Source: Desulfatibacillum sp.
Lineage (GTDB): Bacteria; Desulfobacterota; Desulfobacteria; Desulfobacterales; Desulfatibacillaceae
DNA length: 64,000 nucleotides
Assembly (NCBI GenBank): GCA_016342355.1
Contig: JAEINP010000009.1
Coordinates: 55,261 to 119,260, forward strand
Reading direction: 5' to 3'
The notes beneath the pieces were generated by a model that was given only the letters and a program-made list of their open reading frames with translations, had not been told where the DNA came from and did no database searches. Below are positions 44,633-53,976 of the stretch, piece by piece (position 1 is the first letter of the stretch; each line of letters begins with the position of its first letter). The translations under genes and the position numbers were made by a program.

Positions 44633-45916
44633 GTGAAAGTTCTATTAATTTATACGGTCACTGAAAACGTTTACATTCCCGTGCTGCCCCTGGGCCTGGG
44701 CTGCATAGCCGCTGCCGTGGAATCCCGGGGACACCAGTTTTCCCTGTTCAACGCCACGGATGATCCCCAACCCTTGGAGGACCTGAAGGAACAAATCACC
44801 GCGTTCAATCCGGACGTCATTGGCCTGTGCGCCCGGAACGTGGACAACCAGGACAGAACCAACCCCCTCTTCCTCCTGGAGCCTGTACCTTCCATTGTGA
44901 AGGCGTGCAAAACCGCCTCCCAGGCGCCCGTGGTCCTGGGCGGCGCAGGATTCACCATGTTCCCGGACCAAATCCTTGCTTTTTCAGGAGCAGACATGGG
45001 CATCGCCGGGCAAGGAGAAGAGAGCTTTTGCATCCTCCTGGATCGCCTGGAACAAAACCAGCCCCTGGAAAATATCCCCGGCCTGGTCCTGCCCAATAAA
45101 CCGTTCAGCGGCGCCCTGGCCACAGTAAAAAACCTGGACGCCTGGCCCCTGCCCAGCCCGGAAAAGCACATCATTGTCCCGGCCCACTGGGACCTCAAAA
45201 CCATCATGGCGCCCATCCAGTCCCGCAGGGGCTGCGCCCTGGATTGCTCCTATTGCTCCACCAAAAATATCGAAGGGCGCATTCTCCATAAACGTTCGCC
45301 GGAACTCGTGGCCCGCAATGTCCGGGAATTCATGGACAAGGGATTCACCCAATTTTTTTTCGCGGACAACACCTTCAACCTCCCCCCGTCCTACGCCCAC
45401 GCTCTGTGCCAGGCCCTGATGGATTACGCTCCAGGAGCCAAATGGCAGGCCATTGTCTACCCCAATATCCTGGACGACTCCCTGGCAAAAGCCATGGCAA
45501 AAGCCGGTTGCACCGGGGTGTCCCTGGGTTTTGAGCACGGAGACCGGGACATGCTCCGGGCCTATAATAAAAAATTCGGCCTGGAAAAGGTCCGGGAAGT
45601 CTCGGACCGCCTGAAAAATCACGGCATAGGCCGGGGCGGCTTTCTGTTACTGGGAGGCCCGGGAGAAACAAAAGAAAGCGTCAAACAAGCCTTTGACTTC
45701 ATGAAGACCTTAAACCTGGAAACCGTCAAGATCACCTCTGGGGTACGCATCTATCCCAAGACCCTGGTCTATGAACAGGCCGCGGCCAAAGGCGTCATCA
45801 CCCGGGATCAAAACATTATGTATCCCACCTTTTATGTGGAACCCGGGCTTCAAGAATGGCTGGATATCGCGGTGACGGATTTCAAGCAAGCTCATCCCGA
45901 CTGGTTGTTTTTTTAA
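44633..45916 (+). CDS. B12-binding-domain radical SAM protein
   Basis: 427 residues from GTG 44633 (AGGAGG upstream). The N-terminal B12-binding-like domain is residues 1-150. The radical SAM [4Fe-4S] motif CALDCSYC follows at about 202-209, then a TIM-barrel pattern to about 400. Members of this class methylate or cyclise unreactive carbons; the substrate cannot be assigned. Its 5' end exists a second time as a pseudogene upstream. Confidence 0.88.
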   Translation: MKVLLIYTVTENVYIPVLPLGLGCIAAAVESRGHQFSLFNATDDPQPLEDLKEQITAFNPDVIGLCARNVDNQDRTNPLFLLEPVPSIVKACKTASQAPVVLGGAGFTMFPDQILAFSGADMGIAGQGEESFCILLDRLEQNQPLENIPGLVLPNKPFSGALATVKNLDAWPLPSPEKHIIVPAHWDLKTIMAPIQSRRGCALDCSYCSTKNIEGRILHKRSPELVARNVREFMDKGFTQFFFADNTFNLPPSYAHALCQALMDYAPGAKWQAIVYPNILDDSLAKAMAKAGCTGVSLGFEHGDRDMLRAYNKKFGLEKVREVSDRLKNHGIGRGGFLLLGGPGETKESVKQAFDFMKTLNLETVKITSGVRIYPKTLVYEQAAAKGVITRDQNIMYPTFYVEPGLQEWLDIAVTDFKQAHPDWLFF

Positions 45917-45970
45917 GGAACATTTTGAAAAAATTCACTTTCTTCCATAGGATTATCCCTGGAAGCATTT

Positions 45971-46007
45971 ATTACATTTTTAATTGACATTGAATAATTT
46001 ATGTAAT
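45971..46007. promoter_or_regulatory. Candidate PaaX-like operator/promoter
   Basis: The inverted repeat ATTACAT-N23-ATGTAAT spans a perfect -35 box TTGACA (45984-45989) 72-77 bp before the regulator gene. The -10 is poor (TAATCA at 17-bp spacing). The layout suggests autoregulation but is unproven. Confidence 0.4.
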
Positions 46008-46060
46008 AATCATATTTGTAAATTGCGGAAGCCCTTCACCCAAAACCGGAAAAACAAGCC

Positions 46061-46885
46061 ATGACCTGGAAAATCACCCCGAAAATACTGATTGTCAGCA
46101 TTCTCCACGTGTCCGACAACAAAGCCATGCCCATCAAGAACATGATCGACATCGGCAGGCTGTTTGGTTTTACGGGAAACACCATCAGGGTCACCACTAC
46201 CCGACTGGTGCGGGACGGACGATTGGAAAGCGATGAACGGGGCCTGTACCGTATCAAGGACATGGACACGCCCATCAGCCGATATGTGAACGCCTGGAAA
46301 CAGGGGGAAAAAAGGATGCTGGACTGGGACGGCTCGTGGATCTGCTGCCTAACGCCCCCGGCTAGCGCAGGGCGGCGCAAGCAAAACGCCAAGGCCCTTA
46401 CCTTGCCGGGATTCCGGGAAGGTCTGCCCAATTTCTGGGTGCGGCCCAACAACCTGACCATGGGCCTGTCTGATTTGAAAAAACTCCTGGTGCATCAGGG
46501 CCTGGACCCTAAGGCCGAACTTTTTGCCGGAAAAGAATTTCACGAAAGGTTAACTCAGCATTGGACTGAATTTCTTTGGCCGGTGGGGGAACTAATTCAG
46601 AATATGGAAGAAGCCCTGGATCGGATTGCCAAGAGCAAAGCCAGGATTCACAGCCTGCCAGCCGATAACGCCCTCACGGAATCCTATTTGGTGGGAACGG
46701 AGACCGTCCATGTGCTGGTCAAAGACCCCTTGCTTCCCCGGGAAATGATGTCTCCCCAATACCGCATTGATCTGGCGCAAGCCATGCTGGAATACAATGA
46801 AATCGGCAAAAGCATTTGGGAAGACGAGTCCAGCGGACTGTTTTTTTCCCAATCCCCCTCCCATATGGAACTGGAAGGAGTATAA
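46061..46885 (+). CDS. PaaX-like transcriptional regulator
   Basis: 274 residues. An N-terminal winged helix (FGFTGNTIRVTTTRLVRDGRLES, about 37-60), a central ferredoxin-like domain and a C-terminal PaaX_C region (about 180-255) give the full PaaX layout. PaaX represses phenylacetate genes and is released by phenylacetyl-CoA. Here the gene directly precedes two 2-hydroxyacyl-CoA dehydratase/benzoyl-CoA-reductase-like subunits, so an aryl- or acyl-CoA ligand is likely. The next gene starts 8 bp after its stop. Confidence 0.85.
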   Translation: MTWKITPKILIVSILHVSDNKAMPIKNMIDIGRLFGFTGNTIRVTTTRLVRDGRLESDERGLYRIKDMDTPISRYVNAWKQGEKRMLDWDGSWICCLTPPASAGRRKQNAKALTLPGFREGLPNFWVRPNNLTMGLSDLKKLLVHQGLDPKAELFAGKEFHERLTQHWTEFLWPVGELIQNMEEALDRIAKSKARIHSLPADNALTESYLVGTETVHVLVKDPLLPREMMSPQYRIDLAQAMLEYNEIGKSIWEDESSGLFFSQSPSHMELEGV

Positions 46886-46893
46886 AGTCGCCC

Positions 46894-47997
46894 ATGAACG
46901 CCATTCAAAACCAATTGGAAGCCCTCCATTCACAAGGCAACAAGGTACTGGGATGCTTTCCCCTGTATCCTCCCCTGGAGTTGATCCATTCCATGGGGAT
47001 TGTCCCCGTCATTCTGTGGGGTTTCAAGCCTTTTTTTTCCCAAGTCCCCCTGGCGGACAGGCACGTGCAAAACTACGCCTGCTCCGTAGGCCGCTATCTT
47101 ATGGAATTCGTCTTGCAGGACAAAGGTAAATCCCTGGATGGCCTGCTCATGTACAATGCCTGCGACACCCTGCGGAACCTGCCTGAAATCATCCAAAAAG
47201 GTTTGGGCGAGGAAACCGTCCTGCCCCTACACAGCTTTCATATTCCCGCACTTTCCATGGACCGGAGCGGGGCAAAGGAATATCTCCACGATCGTCTGGA
47301 TGAACTCATCGCCTGGCTGGAAACCACATTTTCCGCAAAATTTTCCCTGGAATCCTTCCAGCACAGCGTGAACCTATACGGTCAATTGCGTCAACTTATG
47401 CTTAAGTGCCAGGCCCTGGCGGGGGAAGGCAAGGCCTTGTTTTCCGAATACGCAGCCCTGTGTGAAACATTGAACTTCATGCCTCTGGAGGCCCAAATAC
47501 CTGCCCTGGAAAAATTTTGCGCACAGAAAGAAGCCAACAAACCGGCCCCATGCAACGCCAGGGTGCTTATGAGCGGCATCCTGCCTCCCCTCCGGGAGGT
47601 CCTGGAAATCCTGGAAAGCGCCGGGCTGAGGATTGTTGCCAACGATATTGCCAGCATGCATCGAGCCTGGGCCTATACTCCCGCATTCGCCGATGACCCT
47701 GCCGCGTATTATGCCGATTTGTACGAAAACCATTTCCCCTGCACAACCCTACTGCCCACGGCGGACAGACGATTGGCAGCCCTGGAATCGCTCCTGGAAA
47801 ATAGTCAGGCCCGGGCCTGGATCTTTGCCGGAGAAAAATTCTGTGAACACGAATATTTTGAACTGCCTTATGTGGAAAAGGCTCTCAAGGCCAGGGGAAT
47901 CAGCACCCTGAACCTGGAGTTTTCCCTGGGCGATGAGCAAAACCTGGGCGCTATGAAAACCAGGATAGAAGCCTTTGCTGAAATAATGAACGATTAA
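46894..47997 (+). CDS. 2-hydroxyacyl-CoA dehydratase / benzoyl-CoA reductase subunit (HgdB/BcrB-C family), first
   Basis: 367 residues from the ATG at 46894. Cysteines in NYACSVGR, MYNACDTLR and GEKFCEHEY are spaced like the three ligands of the double-cubane-type or [4Fe-4S] cluster in HgdA/B and BcrB/C. The N-terminus GCFPLYPPLELIHSMG is typical of the fold. It pairs with the subunit at 48164. The stop codon lies exactly at the left end of a 154-bp palindromic element. Whether the complex dehydrates a 2-hydroxyacyl-CoA or reduces an aromatic ring cannot be decided from sequence alone. Confidence 0.85.
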   Translation: MNAIQNQLEALHSQGNKVLGCFPLYPPLELIHSMGIVPVILWGFKPFFSQVPLADRHVQNYACSVGRYLMEFVLQDKGKSLDGLLMYNACDTLRNLPEIIQKGLGEETVLPLHSFHIPALSMDRSGAKEYLHDRLDELIAWLETTFSAKFSLESFQHSVNLYGQLRQLMLKCQALAGEGKALFSEYAALCETLNFMPLEAQIPALEKFCAQKEANKPAPCNARVLMSGILPPLREVLEILESAGLRIVANDIASMHRAWAYTPAFADDPAAYYADLYENHFPCTTLLPTADRRLAALESLLENSQARAWIFAGEKFCEHEYFELPYVEKALKARGISTLNLEFSLGDEQNLGAMKTRIEAFAEIMND

Positions 47998-48150
47998 TAC
48001 TAAATTGCTGTTAACTGAGTAAGTTCCACGAATTGGGGGGACACGATCTTTATCTCAACCATTTAAATTTATTAGCTGTTATCGTTGCTTCAAGAGATAA
48101 GAGTCGTGTCCCCCTAATTCGAATCTACTTTTGTGAACGCAACTTGGTAT
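47997..48150. mobile_element. 154-bp palindromic MITE-like element, copy 1
   Basis: Ends in ATAC...GTAT with imperfect inverted ends, TACTAAATTGC and GCAACTTGGTA. An inner stem pairs GGGGGACACGA with TCGTGTCCCCC. It is about 95 percent identical by eye to copy 2 (roughly eight differences, mostly in the loop). It has no transposase. The TA at both ends could be a target duplication. Confidence 0.75.
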
Positions 48151-48163
48151 AAGGGAGGCAACC

Positions 48164-49411
48164 GTGGCGCAATTCAATAAAACAGATTCAGGAAAACGAC
48201 TGACCCGGCTCATCACCAATGGATACATGGACAACATCGTCAAAGCCCAGGAAGGGGCCTTTGTGGTGTGGGTTGCCATTATCGTGCCCACCGAAATCTT
48301 TGCAGGCTTCGAGAACGTCATATACAGCGTACCGGAAAGCCATTCAGCCCTATGCGCCGGAAAGGGAGTGGGTGTTCCCCTGTGCGAGAAGGCCGAAAAC
48401 CTGGGCTACTCCATGGACCTCTGCTCCTACGCCCGCATCGACCTGGGCTGTCATTTCAACCAGGGCGCGGACTCCCCGACCGGGGGCCTGCCCAAGCCGG
48501 ACCTTTTGGTTTCCAATAATAACAATTGCACCCTGCTGGCCAAATGGTTTGACGTGTACCATAGGGAATGGAACATCCCCCACTTTGTCCTGGATATCCC
48601 CTTTTGTTATCAAGCCCAAAAAACCCGGGACATGAATTACATTGTCAGCCAATTCCAGGATCTGATCCGGACTATTGAACAACTCTCGGGCCAGACATTC
48701 AACCCCGGAAAAATGGCGGAAGCATGGAATCACTCAGCCCAGGCCACCCTGCACTGGAGGCGGTTTCTCAAGGCATCCCAAAACAAGCCTTCCGGCATCA
48801 CCGCCTTTGATTCCTTTGTCCAGATGGCCCCTACCCTCACCATGCGAGGTACGCCCGAACTGGCCGAGCATTACCGCCTTTTGGCGGACGAAGCCGAAGA
48901 ACGGGTGGCCCGGTGCGAGTTTCCTGTGCCCAACGAAAAATACCGCCTGCTCTGGGACAACATCGCCCCCTGGCATCAGTTGCGCAAAATGTCCACACGT
49001 CTCAAAGAACTGGACGCCAACATCATTTCCGCCACGTATACCTATTGCATCGGCAGCCTGGAAGGCAGCCTGGATCCCCTGGAATTCGTCAACCTCTCCC
49101 CCCTGGAAGGCATGGCAAGGGTCCAGAATTTCACCATCTGCCCCCACGGCCTCCAGCTCCGGGGCCAGGCCATGAAGCAGGCCATCGAAGACATGGGCAT
49201 TGACGGGGTCGTTTTCGCCTCCAATCGAAGCTGCAAGGTGTATTCGCTCATGCAGATGGACCAGCAGCGCTATATCCAGGAGGAACTGGGCGTCCCCACG
49301 GTCATGATCGACGTGGACCATGCCGACGCCCGGAAATACAGCGAGGAAACCGCATTTGTACGCATGGAGGCCCTGCTGGAAAGCATTGACCATGCAAGGG
49401 GGCAGGCATGA
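48164..49411 (+). CDS. 2-hydroxyacyl-CoA dehydratase / benzoyl-CoA reductase subunit (HgdA/BcrB family), second
   Basis: 415 residues. It has the family pattern AQEGAFVVWVAIIVPTEIF and then the cluster-ligand candidates SALCAGKG, NNNNCTLLAKW and SNRSCKVYS. GGGAGG precedes the start, 13 bases after the MITE-like element. It overlaps the activase by 4 bp (ATGA), so the two are translationally coupled. Together with the first subunit and activase this makes a complete ATP-driven radical enzyme set. Confidence 0.87.
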   Translation: MAQFNKTDSGKRLTRLITNGYMDNIVKAQEGAFVVWVAIIVPTEIFAGFENVIYSVPESHSALCAGKGVGVPLCEKAENLGYSMDLCSYARIDLGCHFNQGADSPTGGLPKPDLLVSNNNNCTLLAKWFDVYHREWNIPHFVLDIPFCYQAQKTRDMNYIVSQFQDLIRTIEQLSGQTFNPGKMAEAWNHSAQATLHWRRFLKASQNKPSGITAFDSFVQMAPTLTMRGTPELAEHYRLLADEAEERVARCEFPVPNEKYRLLWDNIAPWHQLRKMSTRLKELDANIISATYTYCIGSLEGSLDPLEFVNLSPLEGMARVQNFTICPHGLQLRGQAMKQAIEDMGIDGVVFASNRSCKVYSLMQMDQQRYIQEELGVPTVMIDVDHADARKYSEETAFVRMEALLESIDHARGQA

Positions 49412-50178
49412 CCTTTGCCGGAGTGGACATAGGCTCCACCTCCACGGAATGCGTGATCCTGGACGACGCGGCCAATATCCTGGCCACGGACATGCGCCCC
49501 ACCGGCGCCAACAGCGCCAAGGCGGCCCTGGCCACCCTCAGGGAGGCCTGCCGCAAAGCAGGGCTGACGCAGGAACCGGAACGGATTGTTGCCACAGGGT
49601 ACGGCCGGGTGAGCGCGCCGTTCGCCCACAAGATCGTGACGGAAATCACCTGCCACGGCCGGGGAGCCCTCCATCTTTTTCCCAAGGTGCGCACGGTGGT
49701 GGACGTGGGAGGCCAGGACAGCAAGGTCATCCGCATTGGCCCCAACGGCAGAATCATGGATTTCATCATGAACGACAAATGTTCGGCAGGCAGCGGACGC
49801 TTTTTGGAAGTCATGGCCCGGGCGCTGGAGGTGAGCCTGGAGGATCTGGGTCCCTTATCTGAAAACGCCGTGCAGGACATCACCATCAGCAGCATGTGCA
49901 CGGTTTTCGCCGAGTCCGAGGTCATATCCCTGGTGGCCCGGGCCGTGCCCGTGGAGGACATCATCAATGGGATCCACAATTCCATCGTCAACCGGCTGGC
50001 CGCCCAGATCCAACGCATGAACCCGGAGCCGGAACTTGTCATGACCGGGGGCGTGGCGAAAAATTCGGGCATGGTTAAAAAATTGGCCCGGGCTGCGGGT
50101 TTTCCCGTGCATGTGCCCCCCAACCCCAGAATGGTGGGCGCTTTAGGCGCGGCCCTGATGGCGCTGGGGCAGGCTTAG
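49408..50178 (+). CDS. Acyl-CoA dehydratase activase (BadF/BcrA/HgdC ATPase family)
   Basis: 256 residues. ASKHA ATPase motifs are GVDIGSTST at 5-13 and VDVGGQDSK near 102. The bridging [4Fe-4S] cysteines are in NDKCSAGSGR (about 124) and SSMCTVFAE (about 163), and the C-terminus shows TGGVAKNSG. It hydrolyses ATP to inject a low-potential electron into the partner dehydratase/reductase. One activase per two subunits is the HgdC/HgdAB arrangement rather than the four-subunit benzoyl-CoA reductase. Confidence 0.92.
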   Translation: MTFAGVDIGSTSTECVILDDAANILATDMRPTGANSAKAALATLREACRKAGLTQEPERIVATGYGRVSAPFAHKIVTEITCHGRGALHLFPKVRTVVDVGGQDSKVIRIGPNGRIMDFIMNDKCSAGSGRFLEVMARALEVSLEDLGPLSENAVQDITISSMCTVFAESEVISLVARAVPVEDIINGIHNSIVNRLAAQIQRMNPEPELVMTGGVAKNSGMVKKLARAAGFPVHVPPNPRMVGALGAALMALGQA

Positions 50179-50804
50179 GCGCTTCACAAATAGACGGACA
50201 AGGGCAACTCTATCCTTTCCAACCCGGAGAGGTTCAACGCCGCCCATGCGCCCCCCTATCTCGTCCTTGGAGGCCGCTATTCCTTCTCCCACCCTGGAAA
50301 TCCACATTTTTTTGTAGAGAGACAAAGCCACCGGCTCTATACCTTTTGACAGGACGGGTCGGGTGGAATATAATGGAACATCTTTTGCATGCCTTATGGA
50401 ACGGGATTAGCGTCCTTGCTTGTTCCGGATCTCATACCAAATTGCTATTAACTGAGTAAGTTCCACGAATTGGGGGGACACGATCTTTATCTCAACCACT
50501 TAATTTTATTAACTATTATCGCTACTTCAAGAGATAAGAGTCGTGTCCCCCTAATTCGAATCTACTTTTGTGAACGCAACTTGGTATCATTTCCAGTACG
50601 AACAAACAAACTGACTATTTGCGGGCAAATCGGCCTTCAAAGTCTCACTTAAAAGGAGTTTCTGAGTATTCCCTATTTCAGGCCTATCATAACCCGGTGA
50701 TCTGGAATTCGGAATCCCGTCAGTATCTTTGTGCAGGGCAAAATTAAAACTCACGACAAGCCTTTGCTATTCCGATTAATCCTAAATAATTTTTGGATGC
50801 AACC
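50179..50804. other. Intergenic region with MITE-like copy 2
   Basis: About 630 bp. It contains the second palindromic element (50434-50587). The remaining sequence on both sides shows no convincing ORF; promoters for the sensor kinase should lie in the last 200 bp. Confidence 0.6.
50434..50587. mobile_element. 154-bp palindromic MITE-like element, copy 2
   Basis: Same length and orientation as the copy at 47997, with the outer stem and GGGGGACACGA inner arms fully conserved. It begins ATACCAAATTGC and ends GCAACTTGGTAT, a better match between the two ends than in copy 1. Confidence 0.75.
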
Positions 50805-53588
50805 ATGTCCGCAAAACCTACTTATGAAGAGTTGGAAAAACAAGTTCAAGCGCTAAAATGGACTCGGGAAGCCCTAAAAACAACGGAAACGGCGTTGAGG
50901 GATAGCGAAATAAAGTATCAGAAAACGTTTGAAAGCATAACTGATTCCATCACCATAACCCGGGTCGAGGATGGACTTTATCTTTATGTTAACGATGGTT
51001 TTTGCCAGCAAACCGGTTATTCAAGAGAAGAGGTTTTGGGAAGGACCCCCACCGACATCAAACTGTATGCCTATCCCGGGGAAAGAGATCGATTTATCGG
51101 GCTTCTGAAAAAATTCGGCAAGACCGAAAATGTAATAGTCTCTTTCCGCCGAAAAAACGGCGAAATTTATCTTTCCGAATTTTCAGCAAAACCTCTTTCC
51201 TATGAGGGAGAACAATGCTTGCTGGCCCAGTCCCGGGACATTACGGAGCGCAAACGGGTCGAAGACGCCCTGCGCATAAGCGAAGAAAAACACAAGGAAA
51301 TGATAGCCAATATCTCGGATGTTATCGCCATATTGGCCCCTGACGGGACTGTCACATACACTAGTCCAAATATAAAAAAATGGTTTGGTTGGGATTGGGA
51401 AGAGATGATTGGAATAGATGGACTAACCATCGTCCATCCCGATGATTTGGAACGCATTCAAATAGATTTTCGGGAATTGCTCCAACAAGAAAAAACCCAA
51501 ACAACTGTTGAGTACCGCTATAGATGCAAAGATGGCAGCTATAAATGGATTGAACTGACGGGATTGAACATCTTGAACAACCCCTCCATCAACGGCGTGC
51601 TGGTCAGTTACCACGACATCACTGAAAAAAAGATCAATCGGGACAGACTCAAACTAAGCGAATCAAGATATCTCAAAGCGCAGAAACTGGGTAAAGTGGG
51701 GAACTGGGAATATAATCTCCAAACAAAAGAATTTTGGGGCTCTGATGAGGCAAAAAGAATTTATGGTTTTGATTTGGAAATGGACAGCTTCACTACGGAT
51801 GAAGTGGAAAATTGCATCCCTGAAAGGGCGCGGGTCCATCAGGCATTGATTGATTTGATTGAACATGGAAAAGAATATAATCTTGAATTTGATATCATCA
51901 CAAAAAACACCCATAAAAGAAAAACAATTATTTCCATCGCGGAATTGGAAAGGGACTCGGAGGGCAATCCTTTAAATGTCTCGGGAGTTATCCACGACAT
52001 TACCAAACGGAAGCGTTCGGAGAACGCCCTGAAAAAGAGCGAGGAACAGCTTCGAACCATCTTTCAGGCAGCAAAAAACGTTTCATTCATCATAACCAAT
52101 GCAATTGTCGACCCTAAGGACCCTGATCTGAAAATATTGGAATTCAGCCCGGGCGCCGAAGAGATTTTCGGATACAGCAGGGAAGAGGTGCTGGGCAGGC
52201 CAGTATCCATTCTTCACCTGCCCGAAGACGTAAAAAAATTCGCTCAGGCACACCAGCAAATGAAAGAAGGCAAGAGTGGTTTTTCCGGCGAAATAACCCT
52301 AGTGCGGAAATCCGGAGAAAAATTTCCCGCCTTGTTTTCAACCTATCCCTTACTGGATGAAAACGGAAAAATGTACGCGGCGCTGGGGGTTAGCCTTGAT
52401 TTAAAGGAACAGCAAAAACTGGAAGCCCAGCTTCGCCAGGCGCAAAAGATGGAGTCCGTTGGAAGGCTTGCCGGCGGAGTGGCCCATGATTTCAATAATA
52501 TGTTGAGCATCATCCTTGGCAATGCGGAAATGGTCATGGAGGACATGGCTCCCGACAACCCGTTTCGTGCGAATCTCATTGAAATTTTCAACGCGGCGGA
52601 ACGCTCCACCAATCTCACCCGGCAACTCCTGGCCTTCGCCCGCAAACAGACTATCGCCCCCAAAGTGCTGGATCTCAACAAGACTCTGGACAATGTTCTG
52701 AATATGCTAAAAAGACTCATGGGCGAGGATATTGAGTTGGTCTGGCTTCCCCAAAAGGATCTATGGAGAGTAAAAATCGATCCTTCCCAGGTGGACCAGA
52801 TAATGGCCAACCTTTGCATCAATGCCAGAGACGCAATCAATGGCGTGGGCAAAGTCACTATCGAGACGAGCAATGTTGTTCTTAACGAAGAGTATTGCCG
52901 TGATCACGCAGGTTATGTACCCGGAAACTTTGTGATGATCGCCGTAAACGATAACGGAAGCGGCATGGATAAGGAAACGCAGGAACATTTGTTCGAGCCA
53001 TTTTTCACCACCAAGGAAATGGACAAGGGCACCGGCCTAGGCCTTGCCACCGTTTATGGTATCATCAAACAAAATAATGGGTTTATAAACGTATACAGCG
53101 AGTTGGGCCGTGGGACGACTTTCACAATATACCTTCCCTGGCATGAATCCAGTCTTGTAAAAAAAGGGGCAAGCGCTCCGGCAATGCCCGATGCCAGGGG
53201 TAACGAAACCATCCTCCTGGTGGAAGACGAAAAAAGAATCCTGAAAATGGCTGCTACGATGCTGGAAAGACTGGGCTACACCGTGCTCATGGCAGGTTCG
53301 CCAGGCCAAGCCATAGACATAGCCAGCAAGCATGCTGCCGAAATTGACCTGCTAATGACAGACGTAATCATGCCCGATATGAACGGCCGAGACCTGTCCA
53401 GACAAATCCAGGCCCTCTGTCCCGGCCTCAAAGTCCTGTTCATGTCCGGTTATACCGCCAATGTGATCGCCCACCACGGGGTTTTGGACCAGGGTGTGGA
53501 GTTTATCCACAAGCCATTCTCCAAGCAGGAGCTGGCTGTAAAAATCAGGGAAGTCCTTGACTTATTTTGCCCTGTATCCCCAGGATAA
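50805..53588 (+). CDS. Hybrid sensor histidine kinase with four PAS domains and receiver
   Basis: About 927 residues from ATG 50805; an upstream in-frame TTG at 50793 is possible but has no ribosome site. A short N-terminal helix and four PAS/PAC modules (about 35-150, 160-285, 290-410, 420-545) lead to a HisKA domain with phospho-acceptor GGVAHDFNN near 562. HATPase_c shows NLCINARDAI and DNGSGMD with GTGLGLATV. A C-terminal receiver has VEDEKR and the acceptor aspartate in LMTDVIMPDMNG. It has no membrane segment, so it senses a cytoplasmic cue. No cognate regulator is nearby. Confidence 0.92.
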   Translation: MSAKPTYEELEKQVQALKWTREALKTTETALRDSEIKYQKTFESITDSITITRVEDGLYLYVNDGFCQQTGYSREEVLGRTPTDIKLYAYPGERDRFIGLLKKFGKTENVIVSFRRKNGEIYLSEFSAKPLSYEGEQCLLAQSRDITERKRVEDALRISEEKHKEMIANISDVIAILAPDGTVTYTSPNIKKWFGWDWEEMIGIDGLTIVHPDDLERIQIDFRELLQQEKTQTTVEYRYRCKDGSYKWIELTGLNILNNPSINGVLVSYHDITEKKINRDRLKLSESRYLKAQKLGKVGNWEYNLQTKEFWGSDEAKRIYGFDLEMDSFTTDEVENCIPERARVHQALIDLIEHGKEYNLEFDIITKNTHKRKTIISIAELERDSEGNPLNVSGVIHDITKRKRSENALKKSEEQLRTIFQAAKNVSFIITNAIVDPKDPDLKILEFSPGAEEIFGYSREEVLGRPVSILHLPEDVKKFAQAHQQMKEGKSGFSGEITLVRKSGEKFPALFSTYPLLDENGKMYAALGVSLDLKEQQKLEAQLRQAQKMESVGRLAGGVAHDFNNMLSIILGNAEMVMEDMAPDNPFRANLIEIFNAAERSTNLTRQLLAFARKQTIAPKVLDLNKTLDNVLNMLKRLMGEDIELVWLPQKDLWRVKIDPSQVDQIMANLCINARDAINGVGKVTIETSNVVLNEEYCRDHAGYVPGNFVMIAVNDNGSGMDKETQEHLFEPFFTTKEMDKGTGLGLATVYGIIKQNNGFINVYSELGRGTTFTIYLPWHESSLVKKGASAPAMPDARGNETILLVEDEKRILKMAATMLERLGYTVLMAGSPGQAIDIASKHAAEIDLLMTDVIMPDMNGRDLSRQIQALCPGLKVLFMSGYTANVIAHHGVLDQGVEFIHKPFSKQELAVKIREVLDLFCPVSPG

Positions 53589-53655
53589 AACATTTCAAAA
53601 AAAATTTATGCCTCCCACAGGATATCAGCCTTTTGGGACTGATTTCACCCTGGAA

Positions 53656-53686
53656 CAAAAAAAGGGTTTCCAGGAGGAAACCCTTT
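53656..53686 (-). terminator. Terminator for tRNA-Pro
   Basis: On minus, AAAGGGTTTCC-TCCT-GGAAACCCTTT, eleven perfect pairs, continues into TTTTT, 17 nt past the tRNA 3' end. Confidence 0.88.
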
Positions 53687-53700
53687 ATTTGTATCAAGTT

Positions 53701-53779
<79 letters not shown>

Positions 53780-53976
53780 ATGCAATTTGAAGGGTCTGAG
53801 TAGCATGGTTTTGGGTTTTGGGCAAGTGCATTGTGCAAAAAGCCCGGTTAATTGATGGCAGGAAAATTGCATAGATTTTCGGCCAGATTATACACCCCCA
53901 TATTCCCGGAGCCTGGGCCCCAAACCGTGTTCATTAGCGCCATGTGCGATGGGCAGCTCCGGCAAGGAGAACCGCT

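Noticed and set aside
47997..50587. Composite transposon with the palindromic elements as insertion sequences
   Set aside because: Neither copy is long enough to encode a transposase and no transposase gene lies between them; MITE-like is the most that can be said.
50470..50652. 60-codon ORF starting inside palindromic element copy 2
   Set aside because: It spans the element boundary and the equivalent frame in copy 1 is not maintained.
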